Below, one piece after another: positions 25,230 to 31,458 of a DNA stretch of 31,458 nucleotides. Source of the stretch: CAVRZY01 sp963725415 (GTDB taxonomy: Bacteria > Acidobacteriota > Terriglobia > Bryobacterales > Bryobacteraceae); NCBI GenBank assembly GCA_963725415.1, contig CAVRZY010000193.1, positions 1 to 31,458 of the forward strand, written 5' to 3'. A model generated the notes under the pieces. The model ran no database searches and was not told the origin of the DNA. It was given only the letters and a program-made list of their open reading frames with translations. Both the position numbers and the translations under genes were made by a program. The stretch's first letter is position 1. Every line of letters starts with the position of its first letter.

Positions 25230-27075
25230 AGCGGACCTCGGCGCGGCCGTCGAGCATCACCAGGCCGGCCGTTTCGCTGAGGCCGAGGCCATCTACCGGG
25301 AGATCCTAGCGGCGGATGCCTCCAACGCCGATGCGCTGCACCTACTGGGAATGCTCTCCTCCGAGATGGGGCGGCACGAGACTGCGCTCGGTTACATCGC
25401 CCGCGCCATCACGCTCAACCCTGCGCCCTGGTACTATCACAGCAACCTGGGCAATGTCTTTCAGACCTTGGGCCGATATCCAGAGGCTATCCTGTGCTAC
25501 CAGGAAGCGCTGCGGCTGGACCAGGAAAACGCCCAGCCCTACTACAACCTGGGCAACGCGCTGGCCCGGTCGGGCGCTCATGAGGATGCCATCACCGCCT
25601 ACCGTGAGGCGCTGCGCCGGGACCCCGCCAACGCCCAGGCGCACGGCAATCTGGGGAGCGCCCTGGCGAACCTGGGGCGCTTCCAGGAGGCTGTGGCCTG
25701 CCTCCAGGAAGCCCTCCGGTTGAAGCCGGACGATGCGGAGTTCGTCAACAACCTGGGGACGGCGCGGGAGGGGATCGGCCGGCGCAGCGAGGCTCTGCTG
25801 TGCTACCGGCGCGCGGTCGAGCTCAAAGCCGACTACGCGGAGGCCTACGCCAACCTGGGCCGGTTGCTGCTGGAGGAGCGCCGGCCGGAAGAGGCCCGGG
25901 CCTGTCTCGAACAAGCGATCCAGTTGAAACCGCAGATGCCGCAGCCGCACAACAACTTGGGCGCCGTGCTGGAAGCGCAGGGGCGGTGTGAGGAAGCCGT
26001 GGCCTGCTACCGCCAGGCCCTGCGGCTGGATCCCGGGCACGCTCCCGCTCACAACAATCTCGGTAATGTGTTGCGTTCTCAGGGACGCCCCAGGGAGGCG
26101 GCGGCCTGTTACGAGACGGCCCTGGAATCGCAGCCCGACTACGCCGAAGCGCACTGGAATCGCGCTCTGGCTCTGCTGGTGACGGGCGATTTCGAGGCGG
26201 GCTGGCAGGAGTACGGCTGGCGGTTGAGACTCAAGGGGCTGGCGCCACGGCAGTTTCCCCAGCCAGTCTGGGATGGCTCTGCGCTCGGGGGCCGCACCAT
26301 TCTGTTGCACGCCGAGCAGGGCCTGGGCGACACCCTCCAGTTCATCCGCTACGCGCCCCTGGTGAAACAATCCGGCGGCAGGGTGCTGCTGGAGTGCCAG
26401 GCCCCGCTGGCGCCACTGCTGGAAACCGTCCGGGGCGTCGATCAGGTCATTCCGGCCGGGTCGCCTCTGCCGGATTTCTACGTGCAGGCGCCGTTGCTCG
26501 ACCTGCCGCAGATCTTCGGCACAGCACTGGCCACCATTCCCGCTGAGGTTCCCTACCTGGTCGGCGATCCGAAACGGGTGGCGAGGTGGCGGCGGAGGAT
26601 CGTCCGGCCGGGTAAGCGGGCGATCGGGCTGGTGTGGGCCGGCAATCCCGCCCACACGAACGACCGCAACCGCTCGCTGCGGCTGTCCTGCTTCGCCCCG
26701 CTGGCGCGACTTCCAGCAGTACGCCTGTTCAGCTTGCAGAAGGGCCCCCAGGCGACGGAGCTGCTGGCTCCGCCGGCGGGCCTGCGGTTGAGAGATCTGG
26801 GCCAGGAGCTGGCGGATTTCGCCGAGACCGCGGCCGTTATTCTGAACCTGGATCTCGTCATCACAGCCGACACGGCAGTGGCCCACCTGGCTGGCGCGCT
26901 GGCGCGGCCGGTGTGGACGCTGCTGCCGTTCGCGCCGGATTGGCGCTGGTTGCTGGACCGCGAAGACAGTCCCTGGTATCCCACCATGCGCCTGTTCCGG
27001 CAGCCGCGCCCGCGAGACTGGGCGGCGGCGATCGAAAAAGTCAGGGAGGCCTTAGCAGATGCCCACCATTGCTGA
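25216..27075 (+). CDS. TPR-glycosyltransferase paralogue 3
   Basis: 619 residues with about nine TPRs (residues 12-318), opening with the family-typical first repeat (HHQAGRFAEAEAIYREILAA, then NADALHLLG). The GT-B domain carries QGLGDTLQFIRY near 366, GLVWAGNPAHTNDRNRS near 471, AAVILNLDLVITADTAVAHL near 540, and EDSPWYPTMRLFRQP. Start overlaps paralogue 2 by 14 nt with GGAGG 6 nt before ATG. Odd point: DTAVAH instead of DTMVAH, and EYGWRLRLKG in the bridge instead of EYEWRWKKK. Confidence 0.85.
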   Translation: MLRARADLGAAVEHHQAGRFAEAEAIYREILAADASNADALHLLGMLSSEMGRHETALGYIARAITLNPAPWYYHSNLGNVFQTLGRYPEAILCYQEALRLDQENAQPYYNLGNALARSGAHEDAITAYREALRRDPANAQAHGNLGSALANLGRFQEAVACLQEALRLKPDDAEFVNNLGTAREGIGRRSEALLCYRRAVELKADYAEAYANLGRLLLEERRPEEARACLEQAIQLKPQMPQPHNNLGAVLEAQGRCEEAVACYRQALRLDPGHAPAHNNLGNVLRSQGRPREAAACYETALESQPDYAEAHWNRALALLVTGDFEAGWQEYGWRLRLKGLAPRQFPQPVWDGSALGGRTILLHAEQGLGDTLQFIRYAPLVKQSGGRVLLECQAPLAPLLETVRGVDQVIPAGSPLPDFYVQAPLLDLPQIFGTALATIPAEVPYLVGDPKRVARWRRRIVRPGKRAIGLVWAGNPAHTNDRNRSLRLSCFAPLARLPAVRLFSLQKGPQATELLAPPAGLRLRDLGQELADFAETAAVILNLDLVITADTAVAHLAGALARPVWTLLPFAPDWRWLLDREDSPWYPTMRLFRQPRPRDWAAAIEKVREALADAHHC

Positions 27076-29019
27076 AGCGCTCATGCAGGGCTTGGAACAC
27101 CACCGGGCTGGCCGCCGCTCGGACGCCGAGGCGATCTATCGCGCGGTCCTGGCCAGCGATCCCCGGAATGCCGACGCGCTGCACCTGCTGGGGATGCTGT
27201 CCTACGAGGCGGGCAGACATGAGGCCGCAACAGCCCTGATTGCCGAGGCTATCCACGCCAACCCCCGCGTCGCCGCCTTTCACAGCAACCTGGGCAACGT
27301 GCTGGAGGCGCGCGGCGAACTGGGAGACGCGCTGCTGTGCTTCGAGCAGGCCCTGCGGCTGGAGCCGGACTACCCCGAGGCCCACGTCAACCTGGGCAAC
27401 ACGCTGCAACGATTGGAGCGTTTCGAGGAAGCGGTGGCGCAATACCGCCAAGCGCTCTTGCTGAGTCCCTGCTGCGCCGAGGCCCACAACAACCTGGGCA
27501 ACGCTCTGCGGGCCCGGGTCAGCTCCCCGAGGCCATTGCCTGCTTCGAACGGGCCCTCGAGCTCAAGCCGGATTACGCCGAGGCCTACTCGAACCTGGCT
27601 ACTGTTTTTCGTGACCAAGATCGCTTGCAGGAAGCCGAACGCCACTACCGCCAGGCGTTGCGGCTGAATCCAGACTTGGCGGAAGGCTATTCCAACCTGA
27701 GCGCCGTGCTGCTGCGGCAGGAACGCTTCGAGGAGGCCGAAGCCGCCTGCCGCGAGGCGTTAGCCAGGAAGCCCGGCCTGGCCGACGCCCTGGCCAATTT
27801 GGGCGCCATCCTGCTGAAGCTCGGGCGGCGCGAGGAAGCGGAAGCGGCGTGCCGCCAGGCGCTGGAGAAATGCCGGAATCATCCCGAGGCCTTGAACAAC
27901 CTGGGCAATGTGCTGTTGGAACTGGGCCGGATCGACGAAGCCGTGGCGGCTTATCGGGAAGCGCTGCGCAGCAGGCCCGCCCACGCCGACGCGCACTACA
28001 ATCTGGGCAACGCGCTCACGGTCCAGCAACGATTCCAGGAAGCGGCCGCCAGCTACCGTCGGGCGGTCCAGCTAAAGCCGGATGCCGCCAACGTTCACTG
28101 GAACCTGGCGCTGGTCCTGCTCCAGATGGGGGATTTCGAACAGGGCTGGCGGGAATACGAGTGGCGGTGGAAGAGGAAGGAGACGCCGCTTCGCGCTTTC
28201 CAACAGCCTTTGTGGGATGGTTCGCCGCTGGAGGGCCGGACCATCCTGCTGTACGGCGAACAAGGTCTGGGCGACACGATTCAATTCATCCGCTACGTGC
28301 CGCTGGTGAAGCAGGCTGGCGGGTCGATCGTGGTGGAAAGCGCGCCGGAACTGGCGCCGCTGCTGGGGGGCCTCCGGGGCCTCGACCGACTGGTGAGTGC
28401 GAGCGCGCCGTTGCCGGACTTCGCGGTGCACGCGCCCCTGCTCAGCCTGCCCCGCCTGTTCGGCATCCGGCTGAAGACGATTCCGAACCAGGTCCCCTAT
28501 CTGGCGGTCGAGCCGCACCGCGTGGAGGTCTGGCGGCGGCGGCTCGCGGAAAAAAAGCGCTTCAGACTAGGCCTGGTCTGGGCCGGGAACGCCAGCCACC
28601 CCAACAACCAGAACCGCTCCTTCACGCCGGACCAGTTCGCGCCGCTGGAGGGAATTCCGGGGGTGGAGTTCTTCAGCCTGCAAAAGGGGCCGGAGGCCGA
28701 GCAGCTCGATATGGCTCCGCCGGCCATGGGGATTACGAACCTTGCGGCCGAGGCGAACGACCTGGAGGACCTGGCCGCCATCGTCATGAATCTCGACCTG
28801 GTGATCACGGTCGATACGTTGATGGCGCACTTGGCGGGGGCGCTGGCCAGGCCGGTGTGGACGCTGCTGAGCTTCGTCTCGGACTGGCGCTGGCTGAACG
28901 ATCGCCAGGACAGCCCGTGGTATCCAACCATGCGCCTGTTCCGGCAGACGCGCCTGGGAGACTGGAGGGCGGTGATGGAGCGGGTCAGGGAGGCAATCGA
29001 GAATGCCCGAGGTGCTTGA
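27059..29019 (+). CDS. TPR-glycosyltransferase paralogue 4, one frame break
   Basis: About 653 residues after restoring one missing G in the run at 27516-27518 (NALRARGQLPEAIACFERAL reads through). About ten TPRs (residues 12-352), first repeat intact (HHRAGRRSDAEAIYRAVLAS). The GT-B domain contains QGLGDTIQFIRY near 401, GLVWAGNASHPNNQNRS near 504, VDTLMAHLAGALARPVW near 584 and DSPWYPTMRLFRQT. One position differs from its siblings: LLSFVSDWRW replaces LLPFAPDWRW. Overlaps paralogue 3 by 17 nt, with GGGAGG 9 nt before ATG. Without the correction the gene splits into two overlapping frames. Confidence 0.83.
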
Positions 29020-30469
29020 AATCCTCCAGTCGGCGCTCGAACACCAGCAGGCCGAGCGGCTCGAGGAAGCCGAGGCGCTCTACCGCGAGGTGCTAGCGCG
29101 CGATCCGGAGAACGCCGATGCGCTGCATCTGCTGGGCGTGCTGGCCTGCCAGTCACAGCGGCACGAGCTGGCGCTGGCCTGGATCGCCCGGGCCATCGCC
29201 CTGAACCCGTCCGCCTCGTTCTATCACAACAACCTGGGCAACGTGCTTCAGGAGCTGGGCCGCTTTGAAGAAGCGATCCTGTGCTATCAGGAGGCGCTGC
29301 GGCTGGAGCCCGACTACGCCGAGGCCTGTTCCAATCTGGGCAACGCCCTGACCAGGCTGGGGCGGTACGAGGAAGCCGTGGCGAGCGCGCTGGAGGCGCT
29401 GCGTCTGAAGCCGGATTATGCCGCCGCCTACACCAATCTCGGCTGCATTCTTCAGGCGCTGGGGCGCGTCGAGGAGGCCGTGGCCTGCCACCAGGAGGCC
29501 CTGCGCCTCCAATCCGATCACGTGGACGCTCACATGAATCTGGCGGCGGCCTTGCTGCTATTGGGAGACTTCGAGCGCGGCTGGGAGGAGCACGAGTGGC
29601 GCTGGAAAAAGAAGGAATCCCCTCCTCGCGGTTTCCCCCAGCCTCTGTGGGACGGGTCTCCGCTGGGGGGACGGAAGATTCTGTTGTATGCCGAACAAGG
29701 CCTGGGCGACACCATCCAGTACGCCCGCTATGGGGCCCCAGTCCGGCGGAAAGGGGCATCCGCGGTAGCGGTGGAGTGCCAGCCGCGCCTGGCGCCATTG
29801 CTCGAGACGGTGCGAGGAGTAGACCTGGTCATCCCCGCGGGGTCGCCCTTGCCGGACTTCGACGTCCACGCGCCGCTGCTCAGCCTGCCGCGGATCCTCC
29901 GGACCACTCTGGAGACCGTTCCGGCCGAGGTCCCGTACCTCTGGGTAGACCGGGCTCGCGTCGCGACCTGGGGCCGCCGAATGGCTGACGCGCACGAGTT
30001 GAGAGTGGGGCTGGCGTGGGGCGGCAATCCGGATTACGGGAATGACCGGAATCGTTCCATCCCGCTGGAGGCTTTGGCACCCCTGGCGGGCGTCCCGAAT
30101 GTCGATTTCTTCAGCCTGCAAAGGGGGCCGGCCGCAGCCCAGCTTCGATCCCCGCCGGAGGGATTTCGCATCACCAACCTGGAAGAGGAAGCCAACTCGG
30201 TCACCGATACCGCCGCGGCGATCCTGAATCTGGACCTGGTGATCGCGGTGGACACCATGGTGGCGCATCTGGCCGGAGCATTGGGGCGACTGGTCTGGAT
30301 CCTGCTGCCGTTTGCACCCGACTGCCGCTGGCTGCTCCATCGCAACGACAGTCCCTGGTACCCCACCGCGCGCCTGTACCGGCAACCCCGTCCGGACAAT
30401 TGGCAGGCCGTCATCGCAGAAGTCAAGGAGGCTTTGGAGAGCAGATGTCGTCAGTCAAGAAAGTCCTGA
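29003..30469 (+). CDS. TPR-glycosyltransferase paralogue 5
   Basis: 488 residues with about five TPRs (residues 12-181), keeping the conserved first repeat (HQQAERLEEAEALYREVLAR, NADALHLLG). The GT-B domain has QGLGDTIQYARYGAP near 232, GLAWGGNPDYGNDRNRS near 336, DTAAAILNLDLVIAVDTMVA near 404, and NDSPWYPTARLYRQPRP. Its motif region is almost identical in DNA to that of paralogue 1 (42-nt identical run at 30229-30270). 17-nt overlap with paralogue 4 and the same GGGAGG spacing of 9 nt. Confidence 0.85.
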   Translation: MPEVLEILQSALEHQQAERLEEAEALYREVLARDPENADALHLLGVLACQSQRHELALAWIARAIALNPSASFYHNNLGNVLQELGRFEEAILCYQEALRLEPDYAEACSNLGNALTRLGRYEEAVASALEALRLKPDYAAAYTNLGCILQALGRVEEAVACHQEALRLQSDHVDAHMNLAAALLLLGDFERGWEEHEWRWKKKESPPRGFPQPLWDGSPLGGRKILLYAEQGLGDTIQYARYGAPVRRKGASAVAVECQPRLAPLLETVRGVDLVIPAGSPLPDFDVHAPLLSLPRILRTTLETVPAEVPYLWVDRARVATWGRRMADAHELRVGLAWGGNPDYGNDRNRSIPLEALAPLAGVPNVDFFSLQRGPAAAQLRSPPEGFRITNLEEEANSVTDTAAAILNLDLVIAVDTMVAHLAGALGRLVWILLPFAPDCRWLLHRNDSPWYPTARLYRQPRPDNWQAVIAEVKEALESRCRQSRKS

Positions 30470-31458
30470 AACAGGCCCTGGCGTACCATCAAAGCGGGGA
30501 TCTGGAACGGGCCGAGGCCGGCTACGACCAGGTTCTGTCGCGCGATCCGAACAATGTGGACGCGCTGCATTTGCTGGGCATGCTCGCGCAACAGGCGGGC
30601 CGCTCGCAAGAGGCTGCCGACTACATCGGCAGAGCCGTCCAGTTGAATCCCGCGGTGGCTCCCTTTCACAACAATCTGGGCACCGTGCTTCAGTCGCTGG
30701 GCCGGCTGGATGAAGCTATCCGGCGCTACGAAGAAGCGATTCGCCTGGCGCCCGACTACCCCGAGCCGCAGGTCAATCTCGGCAACCTCCTTCAGACGCA
30801 GGGCCGCCACCGGGAGGCCGTGGAGCGCTATCGCCAAGCGCTCCAGCGCAGACCGGATTTCGCCGAAGCCCGGAGTAATTTGGGTAACGCCTTGAGCGCC
30901 CTGGGAGAATTCGAGGAAGCCGCGGCGTGCTTCCGGGAGGCGCTGCGGCTGAAACCCGCCTACGCCGAGGCCTGGCTGAACCTGGGCGCTGCGCTGGACG
31001 CACGAGGTGAACTCGAAGATGCCATCTCCTGCTGCCGCGAGGCCCTGCGCTTGAACGGAGAGCTTCCGGAGGCGCATCGCAACCTGGCCGCACTGCTGCT
31101 GAAACAGCAGCGGTTCCAAGAAGCCGAAGCCTGCTGCCGGGAAGCGATCCGGCGCAGGCCGCAGTACCCGGAGGCCCACAACAACCTGGGGAACGCGCTC
31201 CAGGAGCAGGGCCGGCTGGAGGAGGCCAGCGTCTGCTACCAGGAGGCGTTGCACTTGAACCCCGATTTCGCGGAAGCCCACAACAATCTGGGCAACTTGC
31301 GGCAGATCGAAGAGCGGCTGGAGGAAGCGGCGGCCTGTTACCGGGAAGCCATACGCCTGCGGCCGGACTTCGCCAAAGCCTGGGGCGGGCTGGTGGATGT
31401 GCTGCTCAAGCAGCGCGCTTACCAGGAGGCGGCGCACGCCTGCCGCGAGATGCTGCGC
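30445..31458 (+). CDS. TPR-glycosyltransferase paralogue 6, 3'-truncated by the window
   Basis: 338 residues visible with no stop before the edge. Starts MSSVKKVLKQALAYHQSGDL, overlapping paralogue 5 by 25 nt; AAGGAGG lies 13 nt before the ATG. At least nine TPRs are seen, from residue about 12 onward, with the same first repeat pattern (AEAGYDQVLSRDPNNVDALH). The TPR array is still running at the edge, so a glycosyltransferase domain is expected beyond it but not shown. By gene order and repeat sequence it is the sixth member of the tandem family. Confidence 0.8.
   Translation, partial: MSSVKKVLKQALAYHQSGDLERAEAGYDQVLSRDPNNVDALHLLGMLAQQAGRSQEAADYIGRAVQLNPAVAPFHNNLGTVLQSLGRLDEAIRRYEEAIRLAPDYPEPQVNLGNLLQTQGRHREAVERYRQALQRRPDFAEARSNLGNALSALGEFEEAAACFREALRLKPAYAEAWLNLGAALDARGELEDAISCCREALRLNGELPEAHRNLAALLLKQQRFQEAEACCREAIRRRPQYPEAHNNLGNALQEQGRLEEASVCYQEALHLNPDFAEAHNNLGNLRQIEERLEEAAACYREAIRLRPDFAKAWGGLVDVLLKQRAYQEAAHACREMLR

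Noticed and set aside
25342..26886. 514-codon minus-strand open frame across TPR-glycosyltransferase paralogue 3
   Set aside because: Antisense of the TPR repeats; repeated coding units keep a long reverse frame open. Similar shadows occur over the other paralogues.
28497..29798. 433-codon minus-strand open frame over paralogues 4 and 5
   Set aside because: Arg/Pro/Ser-rich translation without domain features; fully covered by real plus-strand genes.
21827..31458. Regular 102-bp repeats as a possible CRISPR or satellite array
   Set aside because: The period equals 34 codons and translates to TPR consensus in one frame throughout; it is protein-coding.
1..31458. tRNA, rRNA, CRISPR arrays, insertion sequences, phage genes
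   Set aside because: None recognised by eye on either strand; the only mobile-element-like item is the palindrome at 10160-10260.

Overview
The window looks like a GC-rich chromosome segment from an Acidobacteriota bacterium, most likely the Solibacter/Bryobacter lineage. This rests on family content recognised by eye: a VWA protein of the acidobacterial TIGR03436 type, two secreted proteins with the TIGR03437 ('Solibacter C-terminal') domain, a large Oar-like TonB-dependent receptor and a sulfatase-like/TPR fusion. No database search was run.

Layout. 1-2.3 kb (+): the 3' part of an alkaline-phosphatase-superfamily gene, a 62-residue ribbon-helix-helix-like protein and a membrane protein. 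2.2-4.0 kb (-): VWA-domain protein. 4.1-6.1 kb (+): sulfatase-like lipoprotein with C-terminal TPRs, closed by a perfect 12-bp stem-loop. 6.2-9.9 kb (+): TonB-dependent receptor with a good promoter and Shine-Dalgarno (SD). 9.92-10.36 kb: a hairpin-rich gap containing a 101-bp palindromic element. 10.4-16.4 kb (-): a three-gene cell-surface operon (beta-propeller/TIGR03437, outer-membrane barrel, PEGA-like/TIGR03437). 16.5-18.2 kb (-): ECF sigma factor, zinc-finger anti-sigma factor and DUF3106-like periplasmic protein. 18.2-20.4 kb (-): thpR-plsY-gpsA with overlapping ends. 20.4-21.0 kb (+): 3-methyladenine DNA glycosylase. 21.1-21.8 kb (+): fliW-csrA. 21.8 kb to the end (+): six consecutive paralogues. 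The five complete ones pair N-terminal TPRs with a C-terminal GT-B/GT9-like glycosyltransferase domain; the sixth runs off the edge while still in its TPRs.

The most interesting part is the last 10 kb. A FliW-CsrA flagellin-control module leads straight into a tandem family of TPR-glycosyltransferases. Each gene overlaps the previous one by 14-25 nt, and TPR number varies from about 5 to 10 per gene. The architecture recalls flagellin glycosyltransferases of the FlmG type (TPRs bind the flagellin, the GT-B domain modifies it), so a flagellin or surface-protein glycosylation locus that has grown by duplication is a reasonable hypothesis.

Caution on sequence quality: six genes contain ten single-base frame breaks, mostly at G or C runs. 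Correcting each by one base restores continuous family-like proteins with lengths that are whole codons. They are more likely assembly indels than true pseudogenes, and these genes are annotated here as single loci.
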